Below are positions 7,973-16,590 of a stretch of 64,000 bases of DNA, piece after piece. Source of the DNA: Pseudoramibacter fermentans (GTDB lineage: Bacteria > Bacillota > Clostridia > Eubacteriales > Eubacteriaceae); assembly GCA_009493725.1 (NCBI GenBank), contig VOGB01000004.1, positions 868,001 to 932,000 on the forward strand. Direction: 5' to 3'. Under the pieces are notes generated by a model that was given only the letters and a program-made list of their open reading frames with translations, searched no databases and was not told the origin of the DNA. Made by a program: the position numbers and the translations under genes. The first letter of the stretch is position 1, and every line of letters starts with the position of its first letter.

Positions 7973-8266
7973 TTAGATCCACGTATCTTTCGCTTTAACG
8001 CCTGTCCAGTATTTATCAATATCCGTGTAGACGTATTCGATGGTTTCGTTTTCGCCCGCTTTCATCAGACGTGCATTGGACGGATCTGGAATGGTTTCCT
8101 TGATCTGTGATTTTTTGACGTAGTATCGGCCGAGCACTTCCTTGGCGCGTTCCGCTAATTCTTCTTTGTCCGTTCCGGAAAAGGTTTCAATTTCTGGCAG
8201 ATCCGGAAAACGACAGGTGATTTTGTCACCTTCTTGTTTGTAAATAGCTGGGTAAATCTTTAACAT
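7973..8266 (-). CDS. HicB-like antitoxin-family protein, no HicA partner visible
   Basis: A 97-residue protein with the partial RNase-H-like fold of the HicB family: YPAIYKQEGDKITCRFPDLPEIETFSG, then a helix with ELAERAKEVLGRYYV and the proline-rich IPDPS. HicB proteins usually neutralise a small HicA RNase encoded next door. No HicA-like frame is visible on either side; the neighbours are glf and gshA. A C-terminal DNA-binding domain is also not evident. The ribosome site AGAGGAAG is good. It may be a solitary regulator or a domesticated antitoxin remnant. Confidence 0.72.
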   Translation of the reverse strand: MLKIYPAIYKQEGDKITCRFPDLPEIETFSGTDKEELAERAKEVLGRYYVKKSQIKETIPDPSNARLMKAGENETIEYVYTDIDKYWTGVKAKDTWI

Positions 8267-8292
8267 AGTGCTTCCTCTCTAATTTTTATTTT

Positions 8293-9414
8293 TTATTCAA
8301 ACATTTGTTTGGTCTTATCAAGGGCCGAGGCAATAACCGCGTCCATATCGTAATATTTGTACTCGCCGAGACGGCCGCCGAACACCACTTGGTCTTCTGC
8401 GTCCCCCAGTGCCTTGTACTGTTGATAAAGCGCACTGTTTTTGTCGTCGTTCACCGGGTAATAAGGTTCGTCTCCCGGCTGCCATTCAGAGGAATATTCT
8501 CTGGAGATGACAGTTTTCGGCAGATCCTGTCCATTTTCATCCTTGCCGAATTCGAACCATTTGTGTTCGATGATCCGCGTCCATGGCGTTTCCGAATCGG
8601 TGTAATTGACCGCGGCGTTCCCCTGGAAATTATCAATGTCCAAAAGTTCCGTTTCAAAACGAACCGAACGGTATTCCAAATGGCCCAATTTATAATCGAA
8701 ATATGCGTCGATCGGCCCCGTGTAAATGACCTGATCTGCCATTTCGTTAAACTTTTCCCGGTTTTCGAGATAGTCGGTATTGAGTTCAACGCGGTCCACA
8801 TCAGCGATCATGTTTTCGACCATTTTCGTGTACCCGCCGATTGGGATGCCCTGATACAAGGCGTTGAAGTAATTGTTATCAAAAGTCAGACGGACCGGAA
8901 GGCGCTTGATGATAAACGCCGGCAGTTCCGTGCACGGACGGCCCCATTGTTTTTCGGTGTAGCCCTTGATCAGCTTTTCGTAAATATCCGTACCGACCAG
9001 GCTAATCGCCTGTTCCTCTAAGTTTTTAGGCTCGGTGATCCCCGCTTCCTTACGCTGGGCTTCAATTTTCGCAGCCGCTTCCTGAGGTGTCACCACACCC
9101 CACATTTTATTGAAGGTATACATATTGAAGGGCAGCGAATAAAGCTCGCCCTTGTAATTGGCGACGGGTGAGTTGGTAAAGCGGTTGAAGGTCGCGAAAC
9201 GGTTGACGTAATCCCAGACTTCTTCGTTGTTGGTGTGGAAAATGTGCGCGCCGTATTCGTGCACGTTGATGCCTTCGACCTTTTTGGTGTAGACATTGCC
9301 CGCGATGTTGGGTCTTTTGTCGATCATCATCACTGATTTGCCCGCTGCTTTTGCTTCGTGCGCAAAGACGGCGCCGTACAAACCCGTTCCGACAATCAAA
9401 TAATCGTATTTCAT
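8293..9414 (-). CDS. glf: UDP-galactopyranose mutase
   Basis: A 373-residue flavoenzyme that interconverts UDP-galactopyranose and UDP-galactofuranose, the donor for galactofuranose in surface glycans. The FAD-binding loop is YLIVGTGLYGAVFA, followed by DKRPNIAGNVYT and HEYGAHIFHTNN, all diagnostic; the conserved NYFNALYQGIPIGGYTKM is about two-thirds along from there. GGAG nine bases before ATG 9414 sets the start four codons inside the open frame. It heads towards a chromosomal mini-locus of glycan genes (8.3-12.9 kb) and can supply the galactofuranosyltransferase-like enzymes encoded at 34.6 and 46.7 kb. Confidence 0.95.
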   Translation of the reverse strand: MKYDYLIVGTGLYGAVFAHEAKAAGKSVMMIDKRPNIAGNVYTKKVEGINVHEYGAHIFHTNNEEVWDYVNRFATFNRFTNSPVANYKGELYSLPFNMYTFNKMWGVVTPQEAAAKIEAQRKEAGITEPKNLEEQAISLVGTDIYEKLIKGYTEKQWGRPCTELPAFIIKRLPVRLTFDNNYFNALYQGIPIGGYTKMVENMIADVDRVELNTDYLENREKFNEMADQVIYTGPIDAYFDYKLGHLEYRSVRFETELLDIDNFQGNAAVNYTDSETPWTRIIEHKWFEFGKDENGQDLPKTVISREYSSEWQPGDEPYYPVNDDKNSALYQQYKALGDAEDQVVFGGRLGEYKYYDMDAVIASALDKTKQMFE

Positions 9415-9442
9415 CCTATTCTCCAAAACTTGTAATTTTACG

Positions 9443-9601
9443 CTATATCAAGCTCATCAAACCTGAAACTGCCCCGACGACGAGTGCAATTCCCAGAAGT
9501 CCGACGAATAATCTGATCAGGCAGCCTGTCAGCTTCAATTCAATTCTAATCACAATCAATGCAATAATGACTGCCACAATATAAGAAATAACGTTGCTCA
9601 T
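9443..9601 (-). CDS. Small membrane protein (52 aa), unknown function
   Basis: A 52-residue frame with two hydrophobic stretches, SNVISYIVAVIIALIVI and LIRLFVGLLGIALVVGAV, joined by a short polar link: a probable two-helix membrane protein. ATG 9601 follows a weak AGAAAG site and is tightly placed between the left-handed beta-helix protein gene and glf, so it belongs to the same transcript. No family is recognised. A longer in-frame start at 9637 would overlap the upstream gene. Confidence 0.55.
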   Translation of the reverse strand: MSNVISYIVAVIIALIVIRIELKLTGCLIRLFVGLLGIALVVGAVSGLMSLI

Positions 9602-9636
9602 ATTATAACACTTTCTATTGATTTCACAAATTGACA

Positions 9637-10296
9637 TTAACGCTTATTGACAATTTCTTTTGAATTTTTCACAATGCTGTTCGGCGGAATGACACCTCGG
9701 ACGGAAGTCGTCGGGTATACATTGGTGTGGGGGCCGATCACCGTGCCCGGGTTGAGTACCGCATTGCAGCCCACTTCGACGTAATCGCCAAGCATCGCGC
9801 CAAATTTTTTCCGGCCCGTTTCAATTTCATTTCCGTCTGCATGCACCAGCACGTTCTGACGATCCGCCTTGACATTAGATGTGATTGAACCGGCACCCAT
9901 GTGGGCGTGAAAACCGAGAATACTGTCGCCGACGTAATTGTAATGCGGCGTTTCGACGTTGTCGAATAAAATGACGTTCTTCAATTCCACAGAATTACCG
10001 ACGACACAGTTCGCGCCGACCAATGCCGATTCCCGAATAAACGCGCAGTGGCGGACCTGTGTCTGCGCCCCGATAATGCACGGTGCACCGATATAGGCCG
10101 ACGGAAATACGTCAGCGGTCTTGTGAATCCAAACCCCTTCCTTCGGATGATCGTATTCATCTTCAGAAAGGGTTTCGCCGATTTTGTAAATCAAATCCTT
10201 AATCCCCGAAAGCGCCTCCCACGGATAGGTGAAGCCTTCGAGATATGCTGCGGCCTGTGTGTGTGTTAAATCGTAAAGTTCTTTAATTTTAATCAT
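9637..10296 (-). CDS. Left-handed beta-helix nucleotidyl/acyltransferase-like protein (GlmU C-terminal type)
   Basis: A 219-residue protein whose C-terminal two-thirds shows hexapeptide repeats of a left-handed beta-helix: KTADVFPSAYIGAPCIIG, ALVGANCVVG, GAGSITSNVK, VGCNAVLNPGTVIG. It resembles the acetyltransferase domain of GlmU and stand-alone proteins often labelled UDP-N-acetylglucosamine pyrophosphorylase, but it lacks the N-terminal uridylyltransferase signature. A role in acylating or activating a nucleotide sugar for the nearby glycan is inferred. TAGGAGAAACG precedes the ATG. It lies between the polymerase gene and the small membrane protein on one transcript. Confidence 0.75.
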   Translation of the reverse strand: MIKIKELYDLTHTQAAAYLEGFTYPWEALSGIKDLIYKIGETLSEDEYDHPKEGVWIHKTADVFPSAYIGAPCIIGAQTQVRHCAFIRESALVGANCVVGNSVELKNVILFDNVETPHYNYVGDSILGFHAHMGAGSITSNVKADRQNVLVHADGNEIETGRKKFGAMLGDYVEVGCNAVLNPGTVIGPHTNVYPTTSVRGVIPPNSIVKNSKEIVNKR

Positions 10297-10304
10297 CGTT
10301 TCTC

Positions 10305-11750
10305 CTAATGGCGTCTGTAGCGCCGTGAATTGCGGTTGGTCGTTTTCGCGCTGGGACTGCCGCTGTTCTGCCGCTTCTGCTGTAAAAGTCTGGCAATTTC
10401 CGCAGCCTGCGTGTCAGATGTCCGCGACAAGCCGGCCGGCCGGCTTGTCCGATTCGCCGTCATCGGCGTCCGCTGCACGGCTGCGCGCTGGCTGGCCGTC
10501 TGCCCTGACGTCCGTCTGCCCGGCACCGAAGGTGCCCTGCCGATAATGGACTCGATCTCTGAAATTGGAATGTGCCGCGTGTTGGCAGTCAAGAAATCCT
10601 TGTCGTGTTCCGTCGCAAACAACGCCACGCCTAAAGCCAGCCAGAAGGTATTGTAATTGATGCCCAATATCAGCTGGTCAATGATGGCGTAAAGCGTGTA
10701 GCCCGTCGAAACAAAAAGCAGGTAATATTCACCTCGTTTGTACATTTTCCACAAGCCGTAAATGACAATGGCCATAAATAAAATACTGAAAATAATCCCG
10801 TATTCCTGCAGAACCAAAATGTACAATGAGTCAATAAAATTGTAACCAGGATTGAAAACGCCTCCTGCCGTTGACATTGGAAATGCCCGCGGCCACCACT
10901 TAATACCTCTGGTCAAAAGGGACGTGTGTTCCAATCGAAGCCGTCCTGACAAGGTATCGTTCAATTGCGACCACCTGGGGATGTTGGCGTCGTAATGATA
11001 CCCCATCCACAGGCAGATGCCGCCGAAAATCAACGGTGAGGCGACCATCGCGAGCCATAGCGGTTTCATTTTATCGGCCGGTATCGTTCGGTATTCGGAA
11101 ATGTACGCAAATGCCATGACCAAAAGCGTCAAATAAAACGGCAGTCTAGAATCCGTCATAATAAAGAGGGCAACATTAGCCGGAATCAGAATGAGCAGTT
11201 CCAATTTGCCCAGCTTTTCCTTCCGAATGTAGACGACCAATGCGCTGATATTAAACAACAGCGTCGGTCCGAATGAGGCGTAGCGGAATCCAACCCAATG
11301 TCTTGGACGCGCCACGTAGGAATCATAATGATTTTCAATGACGCCAAAAAGCGAGCTGAACACCACAACTGCCAGCATAATCGAGCTGATGACAATCGTC
11401 AGACGAACGACCTTTTCGTAATCGATATCTCTGGCGCAGATAATAAACGCGATAATCCAGGTTACCTGGTCGGTCACGACGTCGCCAATCGTGAAATTGA
11501 TCACCAGTAAGAACGCAAAACCGAGCAGTACACCCAATTTTTCGTTCGTGGAACGCGGCGTATTGATGATTTCCTTGCACATCAAAAGTAAAATACTGAA
11601 CGTCAGCAATTGCGTACCGATGGCAAACTGATAGTTCACGACGAAATAAGACGTGTTGATAATGGAAACAAACAGGTAAACACTGTAAGAAATATAAAAC
11701 AGCCAGCTGTTCAGATCCGTATTGACAAAGCGAATGAGTTTCTCTTTCAT
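10305..11750 (-). CDS. Wzy-like polysaccharide polymerase with arginine-rich C-terminal tail
   Basis: About 481 residues with at least ten hydrophobic helices, a large loop before the last helices, and an ending like that of two other polymerase-like proteins in this window: SGRLRLEHTSLL, a LYILVLQEYGI segment and NTFWLALGVALF. This is the pattern of O-antigen/exopolysaccharide polymerases, which join lipid-linked repeat units outside the membrane. The last 80 or so residues are unusual: low complexity, rich in Arg, Ser, Thr and Gln, ending in NSRRYRRH, and probably disordered. ATG 11750 or GTG 11759 could be the start; the gene overlaps or abuts the lipoprotein stop codon. Confidence 0.78.
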   Translation of the reverse strand: MKEKLIRFVNTDLNSWLFYISYSVYLFVSIINTSYFVVNYQFAIGTQLLTFSILLLMCKEIINTPRSTNEKLGVLLGFAFLLVINFTIGDVVTDQVTWIIAFIICARDIDYEKVVRLTIVISSIMLAVVVFSSLFGVIENHYDSYVARPRHWVGFRYASFGPTLLFNISALVVYIRKEKLGKLELLILIPANVALFIMTDSRLPFYLTLLVMAFAYISEYRTIPADKMKPLWLAMVASPLIFGGICLWMGYHYDANIPRWSQLNDTLSGRLRLEHTSLLTRGIKWWPRAFPMSTAGGVFNPGYNFIDSLYILVLQEYGIIFSILFMAIVIYGLWKMYKRGEYYLLFVSTGYTLYAIIDQLILGINYNTFWLALGVALFATEHDKDFLTANTRHIPISEIESIIGRAPSVPGRRTSGQTASQRAAVQRTPMTANRTSRPAGLSRTSDTQAAEIARLLQQKRQNSGSPSAKTTNRNSRRYRRH

Positions 11751-11752
11751 TC

Positions 11753-12247
11753 CTACCACGTTTTCACAAAGGTCTGAAGTTTCTTGATGGATTTCACTTC
11801 ACTGCGGTCTGAACCAGATACTTTGTAATATTTCGGCGTGCCGTTGCTGTTTTTGACCAACGCGCTTTTGCCATCAATATTGAAGGCAATCGACGTACAG
11901 TAATTGTCCTGATCAAATCCAAAGACCACCGTCGGAGCCGTCGCATCCTTCGCCGTTACTGTGATTTTGTGATTTGCCTGATCGCCAGTTGTCGTAAAGG
12001 TCGAGGTATCCAACGCATTCAAGGATTCCAGCGTTTCATCGTAAGAGCGGCTTTCCGCCACAACCCCTTGATTTTTCATGAACACATCCTGAAACAGCGC
12101 GGTCTGTTCATAGTGGTGGCTGGCACTGTCCGTCGACGATTTCGATTTTTTCGCCGTCGACGTGGTAGACTGCTGCCCGCACCCCGCCGCAACAAGGATC
12201 AGGGCTGCTGCTAAACCTAATAGCCAAATTCTCACTTTTTTTTTCAT
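11753..12247 (-). CDS. Predicted lipoprotein, unknown function
   Basis: A 164-residue exported protein. The N-terminus is a lipoprotein signal: KKKVR, a hydrophobic core, then LVAAGC with Cys23 as the lipidation site. A Ser/Thr/Lys-rich linker follows, then a small globular domain with no family I recognise. It is sandwiched between VanZ-like and polymerase genes with a stop/start overlap downstream, so it probably serves the same surface-glycan system. GGAGAGATAG lies before the ATG. Confidence 0.75.
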   Translation of the reverse strand: MKKKVRIWLLGLAAALILVAAGCGQQSTTSTAKKSKSSTDSASHHYEQTALFQDVFMKNQGVVAESRSYDETLESLNALDTSTFTTTGDQANHKITVTAKDATAPTVVFGFDQDNYCTSIAFNIDGKSALVKNSNGTPKYYKVSGSDRSEVKSIKKLQTFVKTW

Positions 12248-12290
12248 TACTATCTCTCCTAGTTTTGTTTATTCTTTTTATTATATTTCG

Positions 12291-12911
12291 TCATTTCCGC
12301 TTTCGACCGAGTGCACGTTTCGGAATGACAAGCCGATATACGACATATCCCAATAAAGTACCAAGGGTGTTATTAAAAATATCATCAAATTCAAACATGC
12401 CGCAATGGAAAATATACTGCATTACTTCAATTGACAGTGAGCAGATAAATCCAAAGAGCAGTGCTTGGCCAAAACAGCGTTTTCCCTTTGCCAGCGGAAA
12501 CAAAAAGCCAACTGGCATCAACATCGCGATATTTAAAAAGATTTGCTTGGCATAAGACCAGCTGTGCATCGCAAGCATGCTGCGGTATTCCCAAAATAAA
12601 TTGAGATTCGCCTGGGATGTCGCCGTCGGCACTCTGGAGAAAACCGTCGAGCCAAACATCAGATACAAATACAGCACCAGAAACCAGCCGAAAATCAACT
12701 GACTGATTCGAATCCGCCGTTTGACGCACATTACGACGCCCCAAATCAGCGCTGCCGACAAAATCAGCAAGCCGACGCGGACCATATTCGGTGTCCAAAC
12801 TGGATGGTAGCCCTCCCAGACACTTCCAGCCCACGCCTTCATATCGGTCCGCTGCAGTTTCGCGGCCAACGCGTTGAGGCCGCGGGTCAACAGATCAAAA
12901 AAATTTGTCAT
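12291..12911 (-). CDS. VanZ-like family membrane protein
   Basis: A 206-residue membrane protein ending in the VanZ-like domain: NIAMLMPVGFLFPL, SIEVMQYIFHCGMFEFDD and IFNNTLGTLLGY are typical. Members are scattered among cell-envelope loci; VanZ itself gives low teicoplanin resistance by an unknown route. Here it is the first gene of the mini-locus with the lipoprotein, polymerase and glf. ATG 12911 is chosen (AGGA nine bases upstream); an in-frame TTG lies two codons earlier. It follows the tRNA terminator, so it must have its own promoter; a TATAAT at 12957-12962 is a candidate -10 box. Confidence 0.82.
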   Translation of the reverse strand: MTNFFDLLTRGLNALAAKLQRTDMKAWAGSVWEGYHPVWTPNMVRVGLLILSAALIWGVVMCVKRRIRISQLIFGWFLVLYLYLMFGSTVFSRVPTATSQANLNLFWEYRSMLAMHSWSYAKQIFLNIAMLMPVGFLFPLAKGKRCFGQALLFGFICSLSIEVMQYIFHCGMFEFDDIFNNTLGTLLGYVVYRLVIPKRALGRKRK

Positions 12912-13006
12912 TCTCAATTTTCCTGCCTATCTCAACTTTGTTTATTTTGTTTATGCATTATAGAAAATCAAATTTAATGCTTTCTGAATCATAGCCGATT
13001 CTTTTC

Positions 13007-13033
13007 AAAAAAAAAGCTCTTCCGAAGAAGAGC
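13007..13033 (-). terminator. Terminator of the tRNA-Leu/tRNA-Gly transcript
   Basis: A 7-bp GC-rich stem with a CGAA loop (arms 13016-13022 and 13027-13033) is followed on the minus strand by nine T. Confidence 0.85.
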
Positions 13034-13045
13034 GTAATTTTAAAA

Positions 13046-13120
13046 TGGAGCGGAAGACGAGATTTGAACTCGCGACCCTCGCCATGGCAAGGCGATGCTC
13101 TACCACTGAGCCACTTCCGC
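13046..13120 (-). tRNA. tRNA-Gly (anticodon GCC)
   Basis: On the minus strand a full cloverleaf of 75 bases including an encoded CCA. The acceptor stem begins GCGGAAG, the anticodon loop is TTGCCAT (anticodon GCC) and the T arm contains GTTCAAATC. It lies ten bases after... the tRNA-Leu gene on the same transcript, upstream of a strong terminator. Confidence 0.95.
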
Positions 13121-13125
13121 ATCGA

Positions 13126-13216
13126 TGGTGCGAGGAAAGGGATTCGAACCCTCACCGCTGTATAAGGAGCGACAGGTCCCTCAAACCTGCGTGTCTGCCT
13201 GTTCCACCATCCTCGC
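13126..13216 (-). tRNA. tRNA-Leu (anticodon GAG)
   Basis: On the minus strand a 91-base class II tRNA with a long variable arm and encoded CCA. The anticodon loop TTTGAGG gives anticodon GAG, reading CUC/CUU. It is the first gene of a two-tRNA transcript, with tRNA-Gly five bases downstream. Confidence 0.95.
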
Positions 13217-13241
13217 ATCTGTTCACAACAGAACAATATTT

Positions 13242-13269
13242 ATTATAGCTGATCTTTTTAAAATTGCAA
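13242..13269 (-). promoter_or_regulatory. Promoter of the tRNA-Leu/tRNA-Gly transcript
   Basis: On the minus strand TTGCAA (13264-13269) and a perfect TATAAT (13242-13247) are separated by 16 bases, about 25 bases before the mature tRNA-Leu. Confidence 0.75.
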
Positions 13270-13296
13270 GCTTTTTTTTAAATATTATCGATTTTT

Positions 13297-13905
13297 TTAT
13301 ATTATTTTGATTAAGCGGATGTTTTGCTCTAAGGTCAACGTGTCCCGGCTGTTGTCGATCACAATATCCGCCCGGCTGACCATTTCCTGATCCGACATCT
13401 GCAGATCGAGCATTCGGCCCGCCAAATCCCTATCGATATGATCCCGTCTCACAATGCGGTCAATCCGCGTCGATTTTCTGCAGACCACGACCGCGATGCG
13501 GTCCACATACTGTTCCTGATGGGTCTGAAAAAACATCGGGCAGTCGTAAATGACCGCGGGCACCCCTTGACAACGATAAGCCTCTATCGCGTCGAGGATT
13601 TCCCGCTGTAAAATCGGGTACTGGATCGCCTCGAGCTGTTTTTTGACGCCTGGATCCCTGACCATTCTCTTCCGAAGCAGCTCGCGATTCAGTTCACCCG
13701 ATGCCGTTAAGACCTCTTTTCCAAAGGCCTCGACGATCAGCGGCAGCGCTTTGCCGCCGGGTGCTGTGATTAGGTGCGCCATTTGATCCGCATCGACGAC
13801 CGGCAGATTGAACTGCCGGTGAAGAATTTCGGATACGGTGCTCTTGCCGGAGCCGATGCCGCCGGTCAGCCCGATCACAATCGTGTTTGCATTATTTGAT
13901 GGCAT
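13297..13905 (-). CDS. coaE: Dephospho-CoA kinase
   Basis: A 202-residue P-loop kinase for the last step of coenzyme A synthesis, phosphorylation of the 3' hydroxyl of dephospho-CoA. The Walker A loop is GLTGGIGSGKST near the N-terminus; VVDADQMAH and the lid region RDHIDRDLAGRM also fit. ATG 13905 lies within the last 14 bases of polA, with GGAGA nine bases upstream inside polA, so the pair is translationally coupled. The longer open frame upstream lies entirely inside polA. The polA-coaE order is common in Firmicutes. Confidence 0.93.
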   Translation of the reverse strand: MPSNNANTIVIGLTGGIGSGKSTVSEILHRQFNLPVVDADQMAHLITAPGGKALPLIVEAFGKEVLTASGELNRELLRKRMVRDPGVKKQLEAIQYPILQREILDAIEAYRCQGVPAVIYDCPMFFQTHQEQYVDRIAVVVCRKSTRIDRIVRRDHIDRDLAGRMLDLQMSDQEMVSRADIVIDNSRDTLTLEQNIRLIKII

Positions 13906-16567
13906 ACCATGAATCTCCTTGATGGGCATCGACAACCAAAGGCACTGCCAACTGGACGGTGTTTTCCATTTCTTCGATGAGCAGCGCCAGCACATCGTCC
14001 GCTTCGTCCTTCGGAGCATCGATGATCAATTCATCGTGAATCTGCAAAATCAGATGAGAGCGGAAGCTTTCTCTCTGAAGTCGGCGGTACACGTGGATCA
14101 TCGCCATTTTCATAATATCCGCAGCCGTTCCCTGAATCGGCGTGTTCAGCGCAATGCGCTCGCCGCTTTTACGGATCATGCCGTTGCGGGACTGTATTTC
14201 CGGAATGTTGCGTCTGCGTCCGAATAAGGTCGTCACGTAGCCCTTTTCCTTCGCTTCCTCGACGATTCCTTCCATATAGGCCTGAACTTTGGGATAACGG
14301 GCGAAGTACATATCGATGTAATTTTGAGCCTGCTGGCGGCCGATGCCCAGCTCTTTGCCGAGACTGAAGGCCTGCTTGCCGTAAATCAAGCCAAAATTGA
14401 TCGCTTTCGCGTGGCTGCGCTGTTCCCGTGTCACCTCTTCAAGGGGCACGCCGAAAATTTCAGAGGCTGTCCTAGCGTGAATGTCTTCCTGTCGAATAAA
14501 AGATCCGATTAGATTTTGATCTCCTGTCAAATGCGCCAGCACGCGCAGTTCAATCTGGGAATAGTCCGCGTCGAGAAGGGTCCGGTCTGGACCTTCTGGG
14601 ATAAAAACCTTCCGAATTTCCCGCCCCAAATCAGTCCGCACTGGGATATTCTGCAGATTTGGATCCGAGGACGAGATACGCCCCGTCGCCGTCACCGTTT
14701 GATTGAAATGCGAATACACTCGATGAGTTTGGGGATCGACGTATTTGATCAATCCCGCACCGTAGGTGGAGTCCAGCTTCGTCACCGTCCGATATTCGAG
14801 AATATCCGGCACAATGTCGTGATAAGGCGCCAGCTGTTCGAGTACTTCGACCGATGTTGAGTAACCTGTTTTCGTCTTTTTTATGGCCGGCAGCTGCAAG
14901 TCTTCGAATAAAATCTGCCCGAGCTGCTTTGTCGAATTGATGTTAAATTCCTGGCCCGCTTCGTCGTAAATTTTTTCAGTCAATTCATGGATGCGGGTTT
15001 CAAAGGTTTTCGACAACGCCGTAAGCTGGTCCACATCGATTTGAAAACCGATGCTTTCCATACTGGCGAGCACACTGATCAATGGCATCTCGATATCGCG
15101 GTACAACTGTGTCATGCCCTCTTCTTCCAGACACGTGGCCAGCTCTTCAGGTAGATCGGCGAGGACCTGACATTCCGCTGCCATTTGGGCGCGCATGACC
15201 GCTGGTTCGATTCCATCGAGTTTTTTGCGCTTTTTGCCCTTGCCAAACAGGGTTTCTTCATCGTCAATATGCCGATCGAGATATTTAAGCGCCAAATCCG
15301 ACAAATCGTACCGGCGGTCTGTCGGTTCAAGCAGATAAGCTGCGACGTAAGTATCAAAGCCCAGATTGCCCAGTGCCGCGCCGTAGGCTTCAAAATCGTG
15401 AATCAGCGCTTTTAAATCGTGCCCCACGACGGCCAAATCATCCGCATTTGGCAGATCGTCAAATTCGCAAATAAATCGGGCGATCAGTTCAGGATCATCC
15501 ACGACCCAGATCTTTTTAAAGTCACTGAAAGCCAAATAGGCGCTTTCTTCTTCTCTTCGGAGATGAATCACAATGCGGTCAAGTTTGGACAACTGGAGCT
15601 GCACAAAATACAAATCCTTTTCTGAATCGATACTTGAGAACGGCACAGATGCGTTATTGCCTTGCGCTGCCGCCTCGCCGCTCTGCCCCCGGGTGCGCTC
15701 AATACTGCGGATAATAGACGAAAATTCCAGATCGTTTAAAGTCGTCATCACCTCAGGATTGAATAAGTCGCGCATCTGCATCGCGTCTTCGTCAATTTCA
15801 ATTGGGGCTTCTACGTCGATTCGTCCGAGGAACAGACTCAAATAGGCGCTGTCCTTCCCCGCTTCGACCTTTTCTTTTTGTTTGCCCTTTAATTCGTCAA
15901 TATGTTCGTAAAGACCGTCAACAGTCTTGTATTTTTTGACGAATTTGAGCGCCGTCTTTTCACCGATGCCTTTAATGCCCGGAATATTATCGGACGTGTC
16001 ACCCATCAGCGCCTTGACCTGAATCAATTCAATCGGCGCGATGCCATATTTTTCGTCAATGGCAGCCGGATCGATCTCTTCAAACTGCGAGCCGCTACGC
16101 GTTGTCGTGTAGAGAATGTGGATGTTATCTTCAACCAGTTGGAAGGAATCGCGGTCCCCGGTGATAATCTGCGCCAAAACCGGTTCCGCTTTGTGCGCGA
16201 AATGCTTGGACACCGTCCCGACAATATCGTCAGCCTCGTAGCCTGCCAATGTCAGCACCGGCACCTGCATTTCAGCCAGCAGTTTTTTCATCAAATCCAG
16301 CTGGGTGATCAGCTCTTCCGGCATCTTGTCCCGCCCGGCCTTGTAGCCGTCGTATTTTTTGTGGCGGAATGTCGGCTCCGGCAGGTCAAAAGCGACAGCA
16401 AGGTAGTCCGGACGCATTTCATTTTGAATCTGCTGAAGCAATTTCACAAAACCGTAGATAGCATTGGTCGGCACCCCCTTGGTGCTGGCCATACCGCGAA
16501 TCCCGTAAAACATTCGAAACAAAATGCTGTTGCCGTCGATTAAGATTGCCTTCTTCTGTGACGCCAT
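13892..16567 (-). CDS. polA: DNA polymerase I
   Basis: An 891-residue family A polymerase for gap filling and primer removal. Domains in order: 5' nuclease (LIDGNSILFRMFYG, AGYEADDIVGT, GDRDSFQL, TSDNIPGIKGIGEKTA), a degenerate 3'-5' exonuclease, and the polymerase with motif A DADYSQIELRVLAHL, motif B AKAINFGLIYGK and motif C QIHDELIIDAP. The exonuclease section lacks the DxE metal ligands (VIHLRREE where it should be), so proofreading is presumably absent, as in many Firmicutes. AGGAGTAGAGG precedes the ATG. The gene overlaps coaE by 14 bases and follows galE by 23 bases. Confidence 0.96.
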   Translation of the reverse strand: MASQKKAILIDGNSILFRMFYGIRGMASTKGVPTNAIYGFVKLLQQIQNEMRPDYLAVAFDLPEPTFRHKKYDGYKAGRDKMPEELITQLDLMKKLLAEMQVPVLTLAGYEADDIVGTVSKHFAHKAEPVLAQIITGDRDSFQLVEDNIHILYTTTRSGSQFEEIDPAAIDEKYGIAPIELIQVKALMGDTSDNIPGIKGIGEKTALKFVKKYKTVDGLYEHIDELKGKQKEKVEAGKDSAYLSLFLGRIDVEAPIEIDEDAMQMRDLFNPEVMTTLNDLEFSSIIRSIERTRGQSGEAAAQGNNASVPFSSIDSEKDLYFVQLQLSKLDRIVIHLRREEESAYLAFSDFKKIWVVDDPELIARFICEFDDLPNADDLAVVGHDLKALIHDFEAYGAALGNLGFDTYVAAYLLEPTDRRYDLSDLALKYLDRHIDDEETLFGKGKKRKKLDGIEPAVMRAQMAAECQVLADLPEELATCLEEEGMTQLYRDIEMPLISVLASMESIGFQIDVDQLTALSKTFETRIHELTEKIYDEAGQEFNINSTKQLGQILFEDLQLPAIKKTKTGYSTSVEVLEQLAPYHDIVPDILEYRTVTKLDSTYGAGLIKYVDPQTHRVYSHFNQTVTATGRISSSDPNLQNIPVRTDLGREIRKVFIPEGPDRTLLDADYSQIELRVLAHLTGDQNLIGSFIRQEDIHARTASEIFGVPLEEVTREQRSHAKAINFGLIYGKQAFSLGKELGIGRQQAQNYIDMYFARYPKVQAYMEGIVEEAKEKGYVTTLFGRRRNIPEIQSRNGMIRKSGERIALNTPIQGTAADIMKMAMIHVYRRLQRESFRSHLILQIHDELIIDAPKDEADDVLALLIEEMENTVQLAVPLVVDAHQGDSWYAIK

Positions 16568-16590
16568 CCTCTACTCCTATTCACTCAATC

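Noticed and set aside
12958..13236. A 92-residue minus-strand frame
   Set aside because: It covers both tRNA genes and their terminator, a common false gene (the GWWNRQTRRFEG-type reading of tRNAs).
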